A stretch of 64,000 nt of DNA from an uncultured Collinsella sp. (lineage in GTDB: Bacteria; Actinomycetota; Coriobacteriia; Coriobacteriales; Coriobacteriaceae), in contig CAUGTZ010000015.1 of assembly GCA_959602645.1 (NCBI GenBank), forward strand, positions 4,201-68,200, written 5' to 3'. A model generated the notes under the pieces. That model was given only the letters and a program-made list of their open reading frames with translations, was not told the DNA's origin and searched no databases. Below are positions 16,129-24,645 of this stretch, one piece after another (the stretch's first letter is position 1; the number at the start of each line of letters is the position of its first letter). Made by a program: the position numbers and the translations under genes.

Positions 16129-17256
16129 ATGCTTTCGCGTCGTCGTTTTCTGCAACTTGTCGCGTCTTCAATTGTCGCCTTAGCCGCACGTCCGAAAGAG
16201 GTTTTTGCTTCGACGGGCAATATTGATGGTGAGCAGATACAATTTACTTCAGAAATTGCGCAAGAGCTTGCCGATAAATATATAAAGGGACTCCTCGGCT
16301 CTTCGTATACGCCTTCTGACCCTATTCCTTTTGTAGACGTTGATGGGTCCCCGCTTGGCTACATTGTTCCGGTTGTGACATTCAATAGAGCCGCGGGCTA
16401 TTTGGTTTTAGATGCTTCAGATGATGAAATACTTACGGGATATCGTTTTGGAGACGGCTTAGTCAGCCCTATGGATCGGGGAGGAGATCTTGGTGTTGAG
16501 TCTTATTCTTTCAATAACCCAGTCGTAATGATCAATCCATTCGAATTCGGTGTGCAATCTTTGGACGGTTCAATAACAACAAATTGCGGAAGAACAATCC
16601 CGGCTGTTTCCATAGAAGGACGGCCTGTCGTTTTATCGAATAAACCTTCAAGCTGGAACGATGTCGTAATTTACGCAACTCAAATGCAGGATTACACAGT
16701 ATCTGGATTTCGTTCCATTTCTCAGTTTATGTCATATGATGAAAGCGAGATTAAGAGGCTTACTGCCCACTATGCTTGTATGGTGACAGCTTTTTCGAAC
16801 GTTGCGGAACTGTATGGCATTGCCAATTTATATAACGACCCTTCGCAATATATGCAGATATGGAATTACACCAATACCCATGCTCTTTCCGATGAAGAAC
16901 AGACTGTTCCCGGCGTTGTTTTGGGCGGAACGCCGATATCAACCTGTGCAACGGGGTTTACAAATTACTGCGCAAGCAGAGGAAGTACTCTTATCGCCCG
17001 CACTGTCTCCTCTCCGGCTATCGCGAGCATTCAAAATGAGATTAACTCTAATAGACCGAATGTTTTACATGCGAGTTTGTACAACGGATCAGCCCATTCT
17101 GTAACAGCGGAGGCTTACGCCACACTTACTGGTAAGAAAACTGGAGAGACAAGGCAGATGATTGGCATAGCGGACGGCTGGAATTCATCTTTATCCTTCC
17201 TGAAGTATGATCAGAGCTATTATGCGTGGACTTATGGAACGACTTTTTCGAAGTAG
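16129..17256 (+). CDS. Exported papain-like (C39/C10-type) cysteine peptidase-like protein
   Basis: A 375-aa protein with a Tat-like signal: S-R-R-R-F-L-Q-L at residues 3-10, a short hydrophobic stretch and A-S/F-A-S near residue 28. The C-terminal half has the order expected for a C39- or C10-like fold: Cys in HYACMVTAFSNVAELYG (about residue 212), a Cys-containing STCATGFTNYC loop, His in NGSAHSVTAEAY (about 324) and a polar GIADGWNSS. I infer a papain-like hydrolase; a catalytically altered member is possible because the C-x-x-T-A order is not canonical. Base composition is much more AT-rich than the flanking genes, as is the following lipoprotein, suggesting acquisition by transfer. Confidence 0.55.
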   Translation: MLSRRRFLQLVASSIVALAARPKEVFASTGNIDGEQIQFTSEIAQELADKYIKGLLGSSYTPSDPIPFVDVDGSPLGYIVPVVTFNRAAGYLVLDASDDEILTGYRFGDGLVSPMDRGGDLGVESYSFNNPVVMINPFEFGVQSLDGSITTNCGRTIPAVSIEGRPVVLSNKPSSWNDVVIYATQMQDYTVSGFRSISQFMSYDESEIKRLTAHYACMVTAFSNVAELYGIANLYNDPSQYMQIWNYTNTHALSDEEQTVPGVVLGGTPISTCATGFTNYCASRGSTLIARTVSSPAIASIQNEINSNRPNVLHASLYNGSAHSVTAEAYATLTGKKTGETRQMIGIADGWNSSLSFLKYDQSYYAWTYGTTFSK

Positions 17257-17626
17257 GACGATTCGTCTAGCTCTGTCTTTGGTGCTGATGGCTTCATTGG
17301 TGGGCTGTTCAACAAAGGAAGAGATATCGCGCGGAGGTTCCGGAGAAGTGACTGCGACAGACTCAGGTTCATTAGAAATAGCTGGCGGGCATGCCGATGT
17401 GATGTTACAAGGAAAAGGCGTGCTTAGGTCGATTGATGCTGAAGACGCTGTCTGCTCAATAGAGGATTTGAAGACAGGTGAAACTGCATCGTACCGAGTT
17501 TCAGATAATGCTGCGAATATGATTGAGTCGATACCGACTGGAGCGCAGGTTTCTTTTAGATACTTTGCTCCGCAACTTGAGGATGAGCTTGCTTCTCTGG
17601 TGTCTATATGCGCCGATGACAACTAA
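17234..17626 (+). CDS. Small predicted lipoprotein
   Basis: About 130 aa. The start is uncertain (ATG at 17222 or 17234); both overlap the end of the preceding gene, implying co-translation. Basic MERLFRSRTIRLALS, a hydrophobic stretch and the lipobox S-L-V-G-C give a type II signal peptide, with the lipidated Cys near residue 25 followed by STKEE. The mature part of about 105 residues has alternating strand-like segments and no recognisable domain. Together with the exported peptidase-like protein it may form a surface pair. AT-rich like its partner. Confidence 0.6.
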   Translation: MERLFRSRTIRLALSLVLMASLVGCSTKEEISRGGSGEVTATDSGSLEIAGGHADVMLQGKGVLRSIDAEDAVCSIEDLKTGETASYRVSDNAANMIESIPTGAQVSFRYFAPQLEDELASLVSICADDN

Positions 17627-17641
17627 AAGGCCTGAATTCAA

Positions 17642-17682
17642 ACGGCCTCAGATGGTCAATTGGCTATCCGAGGCCGTTTTTT
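17642..17682 (+). terminator. Terminator between convergent genes
   Basis: ACGGCCTCAGAT (17642-17653) pairs with ATCCGAGGCCGT (17666-17677) with one mismatch, then TTTTTT. It ends the lipoprotein transcript and may also serve the minus-strand gene. Confidence 0.75.
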
Positions 17683-18989
17683 ACTCGACCGGGGCTTCGA
17701 CCTTGTCGATGGCCCAGGTGGCTCCGAGGCCGCCGGTGGTGTTGCGGCGAATGCGTACGGTGACTTCGTGGCGTTTGCCGGCCTGTGTGTAGCGCAGGGG
17801 GGAAGCTCGCGCGGTTACGGCCGGCCTCGATGGTACCGCGCTCGCGAGCGATCCAGTAGTACTCGCCGACGATGCCGAGGGTGTCGGCGCCGTAGGGGAG
17901 ATAAGTCGACAGCTGGTGCAGCAGCGGGCTAGGGCAGAAGACCTCGGTCGCGAAATCGATGGGGAAGTCCCCGGGGATGGTTGGTGCTGCGGAAGCGGGG
18001 GCCGGTGCTGAATTGGGGACCGGAGTCGGTGCAGGTGTGGGAGCCTGGTCACAGGCGGGTGCGGATGCGGACTCAATGACAGGTGCAGACTCAGATGCCG
18101 CTTCTGGCTTAGCTATGGAATCTGTCGGTTCCACGGAGATGGACGTGTCTTCGGTCCCGGTTTTGGCATCGGCCTGCGGAGTGTCCTCTGCCTCGACGTT
18201 CGGCTTGGCCTCGACCGGCGTGGATACCATGGTGGTGATGCCGGCGTTGGCGTTCTCGGGGTCGTAGACAACCGTGAGCGAGATGGCAGGCTGGGGCGCC
18301 TCGGGCTCCGGTGTTGCCTCGGCAGCATCTTGATCCGCGAGCTCGTCGGACTGATTGTCCTCGGTGTTGTCGCCAAAGACATCGTGGTTCTGGAACACGG
18401 GCGCCTCGGGCTGGCCAGCCGCCTCTTCGGTTGTCGACTTGGATGCCTCGTTGAGCTCCGCAGTGGCTTCCTGCTCGGATATGACTTCGGGATCGGTCGT
18501 GGCGGCGATTTCGGTTTCGGCCTCTGCTGTTACTCCAATAGCGACTTCGATCTCTGTCTCGGGTTCGGGTTCCGGCACGGCTCCAACCATGGCTTCGGGC
18601 TCGGGACGCTTAACGTGCTTGGGGCGCACGGCCTTCAGGTCCTTCTTGCCGTGCTTCTTCTTTTTGTAGGACTGCTTGGCGCCCTTGGTAGCCTTGCGCT
18701 TGTCCTCGTCCTTGGCAAGGGCGGCATCCCATGCCTCGTTGGCGATGACGGTGGCATACAGGCGGCCGCCCTTAAAGACGGTCAGTTTAATGCAGTCGTC
18801 GAGTTCCTCGAGCAACTCGCGCGTGGACTCGAAGCCCAAGTCATAAGCGGCCATGTCGCCGGCGGCGAGCACCTCCTCGACCTGCGTCATAAACGTTTGC
18901 TTACCGCACCCAATCGCGTCGCGCAGCAGGCGATACAGATAGATGTGGTTGCCCAGCGATAGCGTGGGCCTAACTATTGTCTTGCTCAT
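17681..18989 (-). CDS. Unknown protein with low-complexity linker; frameshifted near its C-terminus
   Basis: The start at 18989 (MSKTIVRP) follows AGGAGAT. Residues 1-100 form a compact alpha/beta N-terminal domain (LSLGNHIYLYRLLRDAIG, DLGFESTRELLEELDDCIKLTVFKGGRLYATVI) that faintly resembles a winged-helix LOTUS-type module, followed by a Lys-rich patch and about 230 residues rich in Ala, Pro, Glu and Thr. The final domain begins with ATEVFCPSPLLHQLSTYLPYGADTLG. As written the frame changes at a C6 run (plus-strand G6, 17797-17802): the literal frame continues to 17664 as an Arg/His-rich shadow, whereas dropping one C gives PLRYTQAGKRHEVTVRI... ending in KVEAPVE and a stop at 17681, right beside the terminator. 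Function unknown. Confidence 0.6.
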
Positions 18990-19061
18990 GGCAAATCTCC
19001 TCTTTACACACGTAAAGCATCTTACCATCGCATAGCGTTCGCCATGGCGGCACCCAAGGCA

Positions 19062-19095
19062 AACGGGCGCGAACCGCTATCGATTCGCGCCCGTT
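19062..19095 (-). terminator. Strong hairpin downstream of the Ser/Thr-tailed membrane protein
   Basis: AACGGGCGCGAA (19062-19073) and TTCGCGCCCGTT (19084-19095), a perfect 12-bp stem with a 10-nt loop, 30 bp after the stop of the minus-strand gene. The T tract is short (TTT), so termination may be partial. Confidence 0.65.
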
Positions 19096-19125
19096 GTACA
19101 GGTTGCCTATCTGGGGATGCAGTGC

Positions 19126-20067
19126 TTAGTTGCCCGATGCCGTGCCTTGGCTCGAGCTGTTAGATGTCGTGCCCAATGTGGTGTCACTCGAATTGCTGTT
19201 GCTGCTGCCTGCTGTGCCCGTTCCCGACGTGGTGTCGCTCGTCTGGCCGCCCGTGCTCGGTTGAGAGCCGTCAGTCGTTTGGCTTGAGTCAGTCGTGCCG
19301 GATTGCGTGCCGCTGTTGGCCGTAGAGGAATCGGCGCCCTGCGATTGATCGGGGGTGTTCGATGACGAGTCGGTGGATGCGGAGTTACCCTGCGGGTCGT
19401 CCTGCTGGCTTTGCGATTGACCGGAGCTATCCGCGTCGTGCTCGGTCGTATGCGACGAAAGGATCGGCTCGGGGCGCTCGCCCAGGCCCTCACCGGCAGT
19501 GGTGATAAGGATGGCGCCGGCGCAGGCGATGACCGCGACGATGGCGATGGCGATCGAGAAGACGATGACCTTCTTTTGCGTCTGGCTGCGCTCTGCCGCC
19601 GCCTTGGCGCGCAGGCTGTTGGGAGCGACGCGCGCCGTGGTCGCGCGTCCCGCAACCTGGCGCATCTCCTGCGTGGTTGCGGCGCCACCTAGGTGCTCCT
19701 CGACATTGGGCTCAACGGGCTCGTAGGCGCCGGTAGGGTAGTCGACAGCGGCATGCGTGCCCTTGATTGCTTCGGCGCTGGCGGAGATAAAGTGGCGATA
19801 GACCTGCGAGGACACAACAGTGATGACTGAGCTCACAGCGGCACCAATCACCGAGCCGGCAATGCCGATCTTTGAAGCAAGCGCCACGCTCGTGGCGGCA
19901 GCTGCGGCGCCGGCGATGATCTGGGGAATGGAAATGTCGTCGAACAGGCCCTTTTTGGGCGCGATGGCCATGGTCTGTCCGATGGAATGGTTCTCGTGCA
20001 CGCCGTTGTTGAGTGATGCCGGCGTCATGACGCGCGTGCGCGGCGCGTCGGTGTACTTGGTTGTCAT
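19126..20067 (-). CDS. Membrane protein with long Ser/Thr/Gln-rich tail, unknown function
   Basis: A 313-aa protein. GGGAGGACC sets ATG 20067; earlier in-frame ATGs lack a site. A short N-terminal polar part is followed by a Gly/Ala-rich hydrophobic region (about residues 48-85, ISIPQIIAGAAAAATSVALASKIG and on), a polar loop, a second membrane helix (VIVFSIAIAIVAVIACAGAILI, about 188-210) and about 95 residues almost entirely of S, T, G, D, Q and N, an extended likely extracytoplasmic tail. No family recognised. It runs in the same direction as the frameshifted gene downstream, with a hairpin between. Confidence 0.65.
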   Translation of the reverse strand: MTTKYTDAPRTRVMTPASLNNGVHENHSIGQTMAIAPKKGLFDDISIPQIIAGAAAAATSVALASKIGIAGSVIGAAVSSVITVVSSQVYRHFISASAEAIKGTHAAVDYPTGAYEPVEPNVEEHLGGAATTQEMRQVAGRATTARVAPNSLRAKAAAERSQTQKKVIVFSIAIAIVAVIACAGAILITTAGEGLGERPEPILSSHTTEHDADSSGQSQSQQDDPQGNSASTDSSSNTPDQSQGADSSTANSGTQSGTTDSSQTTDGSQPSTGGQTSDTTSGTGTAGSSNSNSSDTTLGTTSNSSSQGTASGN

Positions 20068-20241
20068 ACGGGGTCCTCCCGGTGTAAATCTGCTTCGTTT
20101 CGTGTAGCCATCAGGGTACCCACCAGATGTGAATCGTACGTGACATTTAACAGATACCATCAACTCATCAAGGGGGCCTGCTGTCTTTGGTGCGATAGCT
20201 TGATGCTAAACTGGATTTATGTTTGCGAGGTGGTTTACGTG

Positions 20242-20460
20242 ATGTACCCGTATATGACATTCGAAGATGGAACTGAGGTCATTCATTCTGACCTGATTAC
20301 AGATGGCGATATCGAAAAGGTTATCGTGCATTTTGAACGACCGACGGCAGAGGGTTTCGACTCCGCTCGTTGTGAGTTGCCTTCCTGTTCGTGGACTGAC
20401 TGGGAAGGGCATTTTACTCAGAGTGAAAAACGAGCTTTCGAAGAGTGTCTGAGCAAATAA
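20242..20460 (+). CDS. Small conserved-looking protein, unknown function
   Basis: 72 aa from ATG 20242, preceded by GAGGTGG (20227-20233); the frame is open upstream to 20140 but without ribosome sites. Sequence MYPYMTFEDGTEVIHSDLI, EKVIVHFERPTAEGFDSARCELPS and SEKRAFEECLSK looks like a folded alpha/beta domain of the kind found in small Firmicutes proteins that accompany toxin-like genes, but I cannot name a family and it may be truncated. It begins the AT-rich tract that contains the RiPP-like cluster; whether it belongs to it is unclear. Confidence 0.5.
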   Translation: MYPYMTFEDGTEVIHSDLITDGDIEKVIVHFERPTAEGFDSARCELPSCSWTDWEGHFTQSEKRAFEECLSK

Positions 20461-20560
20461 TTTAGATTAGTTCGAGTTTAGTTCGAATAAAGAAGCTGAA
20501 TGCGATGACCTAAAGCGTATGCAATTTTAGTATTAGATGCGTATGAAATGGAGGATGTGA

Positions 20561-20842
20561 ATGGATGAGCTAATAGACTTTAAAAAACGATTTCTCAAGA
20601 ATGGCGAGCTGGTTTCAATTCCAAAAAAGGAAAGCTATAAAAGAATCATGCTGCTATGGGCCGTCTCTTTCTTTGAATTAAATACAAGTTATACGGAGCT
20701 TCAGGTTAATCGTGTGCTGTCACAGCTCTATCCTGATTATGCCGTGTTGAGGCGGTACTTGGTTGATTATGGATTCCTATTAAGGGATGAACGAGGCCTG
20801 AAATACGAGGTTAATCGTGATGTTCACGGTATTGAGAGCTAG
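20561..20842 (+). CDS. DUF2087-domain protein (probable small transcriptional regulator)
   Basis: A 93-aa protein with GGAGGATGTGA directly before the ATG. The DUF2087 pattern is visible: PKKESYKRIMLLWAVSFFELNTSYTELQVNRVLSQLYPDYAVLRRYLVDYGFLLRDERGLKYEV, written as a family pattern across residues 21-84, with Y-T-E, D-Y-x-x-L-R-R-x-L-V-D and R-D-x-x-G-x-x-Y as key positions. This winged-helix-like module is usually fused to ArsR or GNAT domains; here it stands alone. The last 23 bp overlap the exporter gene, tying it to the peptide cluster, where it could be regulator or peptide-binding adaptor. Confidence 0.75.
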   Translation: MDELIDFKKRFLKNGELVSIPKKESYKRIMLLWAVSFFELNTSYTELQVNRVLSQLYPDYAVLRRYLVDYGFLLRDERGLKYEVNRDVHGIES

Positions 20843-22004
20843 CCGTCCGGTTCGGGTCCTATATATTGCTAGAGGGATAAGCGAAATAGGCAATTGGTGT
20901 GCGAATATTGCTTTGCCAATGCTAATTTACGAGGTAACTCACGATGTTTCTGCAACTGCTTTGATGGTCTGCTGCAGATTTGCCCCCTCTCTGTTTTCAG
21001 TTGCGCTCGCGCAGCTGCCTCAGAAGATGGGTATCGGGACACTGCAGGCCATGAGATTGGCAGACTTAATTCGCGCGGGATTATTCGTTTGCTATATTTT
21101 TGTTGATAGTAAATGGAGTATGTTTGCTATTACGTGCGCGGTATCGCTTTGCCGAACGGTAGAAATGCCCTGCTTTTACTCGTTGTTAAGAGCCAATACG
21201 AATAGTATCAATCGCGACGTAATTAATAATTCGTTTGGGTTCCTGCAGAATTTGATGATGGTTCTGGGGCCAGTTGCCGGCGGTTTTGTTGTCGCTCAAT
21301 TTGGGGCGGAGGCTGTTCTTGCATTAGACGCGCTTTCTTTTGCCGCGTCGTTCTGGTTGCTGCGAGATGTTCCGTCGGTTATCGAGGTTAATGATAAAGA
21401 GGGAATAAGCAAAAATGAAAAAAACAGGACTGCATTTAGTGATCTTAGCGCGAAGCACTTGGCAATTGGTTTCCTATTAATCGATATTTCTAGTGGCGTG
21501 GCATTCGGCTCTCTGAATTCTCTTTTGCCAGCTATAGCGCAATTGCAATTTGACTCGTCATCGATACAATACGGATTCCTTCAGAGTAGTCTTACAATCG
21601 GACTGTTGTTCGGAAATACAATATATGGTCGTTTAATCAGTGGTTCCGATTGCGTTAAATCATATTGTTTTGTGACGTATCTTGCGCTCGGTGCGTATCT
21701 GGCGTTTGGCTATCGCTATGCGTCTGGGATATCGTTTATTTTCCTTTTTATCGTCGGTGCCGGAAACGCCATTCAAGATGTGCTTCTCATAACATCGCTG
21801 CAGGATTTGGCGAGAGACGGATCTGAATCGATAAGCCTGTTTTCAATTAGGGAGTCTTTGCAATCGGTTGCTGTTGTTATTTCAACACTTCTTGTTTCGC
21901 TGTTCACGAGCATCGCGATGTTCTCAATTCTCGTTACAGGACTTGGTGTATTTTCAATTATGATGGTAGTTGTGTTTCAATTGAATTATTTGCGAAAGAT
22001 GTGA
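20820..22004 (+). CDS. MFS transporter, probable peptide-product exporter
   Basis: A 394-aa protein with 12 predicted membrane helices and the MFS layout of the enterobactin-exporter/macrolide-efflux (MFS_3) type: VLYIARGISEIGNWCANIALPMLIYEVTHD at the N-terminus (written as a pattern), SATALMVCCRFAP, DALSFAASFWLLRDVP at the end of helix 6, and a central charged loop. The start at 20820 overlaps the DUF2087 gene by 23 bp; GTG 20817 is an alternative. It ends 7 bp before the radical SAM gene. The context suggests export of, or self-protection against, the modified peptide. Confidence 0.78.
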   Translation: MFTVLRASRPVRVLYIARGISEIGNWCANIALPMLIYEVTHDVSATALMVCCRFAPSLFSVALAQLPQKMGIGTLQAMRLADLIRAGLFVCYIFVDSKWSMFAITCAVSLCRTVEMPCFYSLLRANTNSINRDVINNSFGFLQNLMMVLGPVAGGFVVAQFGAEAVLALDALSFAASFWLLRDVPSVIEVNDKEGISKNEKNRTAFSDLSAKHLAIGFLLIDISSGVAFGSLNSLLPAIAQLQFDSSSIQYGFLQSSLTIGLLFGNTIYGRLISGSDCVKSYCFVTYLALGAYLAFGYRYASGISFIFLFIVGAGNAIQDVLLITSLQDLARDGSESISLFSIRESLQSVAVVISTLLVSLFTSIAMFSILVTGLGVFSIMMVVVFQLNYLRKM

Positions 22005-22011
22005 CGTTGAT

Positions 22012-24333
22012 ATGCCTAAAACGCTTTTAGTATTTCCCCCAGGATGGAGTCCAGTGGGGCCGTATCTTGCCTTGCCTGTTTTGAAGTCATATCTTCAAGA
22101 GGTTGAACAATACAAAGTTGACATTGTTGACTTAAACGTGGAATTTTACGATGACCTCCTATCTTTTAGACATGTCGAAGAGTGCTGTAAAAGGTATCGG
22201 GAATCAAAGGATTCGTTTAGTTCGAATGTCCAATTAACAATCGAGTTGATACAAAAGTCGGCACTTAATGTTGACGAGGCAAAAGATATTTTCAGATCGA
22301 AGAGATACTTTAATCTAAAAGAAAGACAATATGCTGAAAACATTTTTAGAAATGCACTCTATATCATAAATCACGTCTCATATGGAGTTAAATACACGTT
22401 CAACTCCATAGATCTGCCCTATGATTATTATTCGACACCAGAAATAATGAAATCGCTTGCGGATACCTTGCATAATCCGTTTATTTCCTTCTATGAAACT
22501 GCCTTTCTTAAGCGTATTCAGAGGGAAAAAATCGAGTTTATTGGGATTTCGGTGAGCGGCTGTTTCCAATTGATTTCTGCAGTTACGTTAGCGAAACTGA
22601 TTAAAGAAGAATGTCCATCTGTTAAACACGTCTCATTGGGCGGCAATTACATTACTCGTTTAGCAGATGACTGCATGAAAGAATGGCATCCCTTTTTTGA
22701 ATACATTGATTCGATAATGATGTATGACGGCGAAGAGCCGCTTGCACGTCTTCTTGAGGCTCTTGACTCTGGTGATGACAATCTCGACTGTGTTCCAAAC
22801 CTTTGCCATGCTAAAGGTGGAAAGATATATAAAAACCATCGGATTGAGCAAACATTTATCAACGATACAGTTCCCGATTTCGATGGCTTCGCCCTTTCTA
22901 AATACTTCATGCCTGAGCTAATATTGCCGGTTTATTCCTCTAGGCAGTGTTTTAATCATTGCGCCTTCTGCACCATTCCCGGTGCTACCGGTGGTTGTTA
23001 CCGAAAGATGCCTATATCGAGAGTATTTGAAATAATGTGTCGGTTAAATGAAAAATACGGCACGAGAGTTTTCTCTTTTGTGGATGAAACATTCGAAGGC
23101 AAAAGAATGGAGCAACTCGCGGATGAAATAAACGCATCGGGAAAAACGTTTTTCTGGCATGGAGAAACGAGGTTCTCTCCAACCCTAAGTACAGACGTTT
23201 TTAACAAGATATACCAAAGTGGATGTAGGCAGATTCAGTTTGGCCTCGAGTCATACAACCAAAGAGTTCTTGATCTAATGAAGAAGAACACGAGAGTTGA
23301 TTGGATTGATCGCAATATCCATGATTGTCTCAATGCGGGTATTCCTGTTCATCTATTTTTTATGATTGGCTTTCCGACCGAAACTAAAGAAGAGGCTCTG
23401 AACACCTTAGCTTATACAGAGAATGTTTTGAATTATTCAAAACAGGTATGTGGTGTTCCATATTCCACGAGAGGATTTACGAATTTTGGTCTCGTTATGG
23501 GGTCGGATGTTTGGAATCATCCCGATAAGTATGGTGTCTCTGTAATGCCGCAGTCCCAATATGAGGATTTGCGCCTCGAAGTAGATTATGTTTCAGGCAC
23601 TGGTTTAACTTTAAATGAAGCAAAATCCTTATCTGATGAGCATCATATTGATTTTTATATGCAAGAGGTCATAAACGGTAGCGACACAATTGACTTGCCC
23701 CAGCGGCTTCATATTTCAGAGGTGACCTGGATCCTAGATTCTATTCACGCTGTCAGGTATAAGGGACATTTGACCAAAGTAAAGCGACGGCTAACTAGTC
23801 TAAATCCAGCTGATCGAATCTGGCTGGATTCCAAGACCTCTGTCGTGCTCGTTGAGCCATTTGCCTACTTCTATAATTCTGAATACCATCATGTCTATGC
23901 TGTTTCCCAGTTGGTATACCATAAGTTGGCCCGTTTATTGGAGGCCGATTGTAGCATTTCTCTTATTCTTGATCAGGGCGACCTCGAGCTGACAAGGGCG
24001 ATAGAAGAACTGTTGCATTATGGATTGCTGAATACAAATATCGATGCCGATTATGTAATGCACGATAATGGTTTTCAATTGGTTAAAAGTTCGTTTGTTA
24101 AAGAAGTCGGACGCTCAAAAGAGGGGTTAAGAGTACTGCTGAGTTGTGCCACCCATAGAATGTGTGCGGTTAATGATTTTTCGTTCGCTTTGCTTTCGTT
24201 GTTTGAAAAGCCGATTACTAAGAACGAGGTGCGCGACATTTTGAAAAAAGAGGGACTATCGACAAGCGAGGAGCAATTAAACAAGTTGGTTGATAATTGC
24301 ATGAAAGCAGATATACTACAACTGATTAGATAG
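22012..24333 (+). CDS. B12-binding radical SAM enzyme with C-terminal tandem PqqD-like modules; probable RiPP modification enzyme
   Basis: A 773-aa protein. Residues 1-280 resemble a cobalamin-binding Rossmann domain (TLLVFPPGWSPVGPYLALPVLKSYL, EFIGISVSGCFQLISAVTLA, VKHVSLGGNYITR, FFEYIDSIMMYDGEEPLARLLEAL read as separate strands and loops). The radical SAM core has C-F-N-H-C-A-F-C, with the cluster cysteines at 313, 317 and 320, then FSFVDETFEG, GCRQIQFGLES and FFMIGFPTETKEEA. Residues about 600-773 hold two modules with the shape of PqqD-type peptide-recognition elements (AVSQLVYHKLARLLE...IEELLHYGLL and NDFSFALLSLFEKPITKNEVRDIL...). A 36-aa peptide gene follows 13 bp after its stop. I infer C-methylation or another radical modification of that peptide. 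Clearly AT-rich. Confidence 0.8.
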   Translation: MPKTLLVFPPGWSPVGPYLALPVLKSYLQEVEQYKVDIVDLNVEFYDDLLSFRHVEECCKRYRESKDSFSSNVQLTIELIQKSALNVDEAKDIFRSKRYFNLKERQYAENIFRNALYIINHVSYGVKYTFNSIDLPYDYYSTPEIMKSLADTLHNPFISFYETAFLKRIQREKIEFIGISVSGCFQLISAVTLAKLIKEECPSVKHVSLGGNYITRLADDCMKEWHPFFEYIDSIMMYDGEEPLARLLEALDSGDDNLDCVPNLCHAKGGKIYKNHRIEQTFINDTVPDFDGFALSKYFMPELILPVYSSRQCFNHCAFCTIPGATGGCYRKMPISRVFEIMCRLNEKYGTRVFSFVDETFEGKRMEQLADEINASGKTFFWHGETRFSPTLSTDVFNKIYQSGCRQIQFGLESYNQRVLDLMKKNTRVDWIDRNIHDCLNAGIPVHLFFMIGFPTETKEEALNTLAYTENVLNYSKQVCGVPYSTRGFTNFGLVMGSDVWNHPDKYGVSVMPQSQYEDLRLEVDYVSGTGLTLNEAKSLSDEHHIDFYMQEVINGSDTIDLPQRLHISEVTWILDSIHAVRYKGHLTKVKRRLTSLNPADRIWLDSKTSVVLVEPFAYFYNSEYHHVYAVSQLVYHKLARLLEADCSISLILDQGDLELTRAIEELLHYGLLNTNIDADYVMHDNGFQLVKSSFVKEVGRSKEGLRVLLSCATHRMCAVNDFSFALLSLFEKPITKNEVRDILKKEGLSTSEEQLNKLVDNCMKADILQLIR

Positions 24334-24346
24334 AGGAGGTTTCTGC

Positions 24347-24457
24347 ATGGACGTTATTAACAAAGATCTCTTGGAGCAACTGAAAGAGTCTCAGGAAGAG
24401 GGCGTCGTGGTAGAAGTGTTCGACTTTGAGGACTACATGGATAAATTCTGCCATTAG
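24347..24457 (+). CDS. 36-aa candidate RiPP precursor peptide
   Basis: A short gene starting 13 bp after the radical SAM gene, with a perfect AGGAGG (24334-24339) 7 bp before ATG 24347. The product starts MDVINKDLLEQLKESQEEG (helical, acidic leader-like), then VVVEV, and ends FDFEDYMDKFCH. Eleven of 36 residues are acidic. The C-terminal aromatic-rich part with the penultimate Cys35 and His36 is a plausible core. A terminator follows at once, so it is the last gene of the DUF2087-MFS-radical SAM unit. The leader/core layout and context fit a ribosomally made, radical-modified peptide; no similarity to a known precursor class was recognised. Confidence 0.7.
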   Translation: MDVINKDLLEQLKESQEEGVVVEVFDFEDYMDKFCH

Positions 24458-24481
24458 TTTCGGAATTTTCTTGCCTCGCTT

Positions 24482-24515
24482 AAAGGAGAAGTCGATTATT
24501 GATTTCTCCTTTTTT
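24482..24515 (+). terminator. Terminator closing the RiPP-like cluster
   Basis: AAAGGAGAA (24482-24490) pairs with TTCTCCTTT (24504-24512), followed by a continuing T run to 24515. It lies 24 bp after the peptide stop. Confidence 0.85.
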
Positions 24516-24645
24516 AGTTAAAGATATTTTTGGAATACATGCTCTTAGCACAGGTTAGCGTCTCAGTAAACTGGGAGGTTGCTTTGGCTAGTTAGAGATA
24601 TGTGAACGTCCGTTAGACTGAATCTCAGGGTAGAAGGGGCCTCCA

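Noticed and set aside
17664..17797. Literal C-terminus of the unknown protein gene beyond the G6 run
   Set aside because: Arg/His/Pro-rich out-of-frame translation; the other frame gives a regular ending and a stop next to the terminator.
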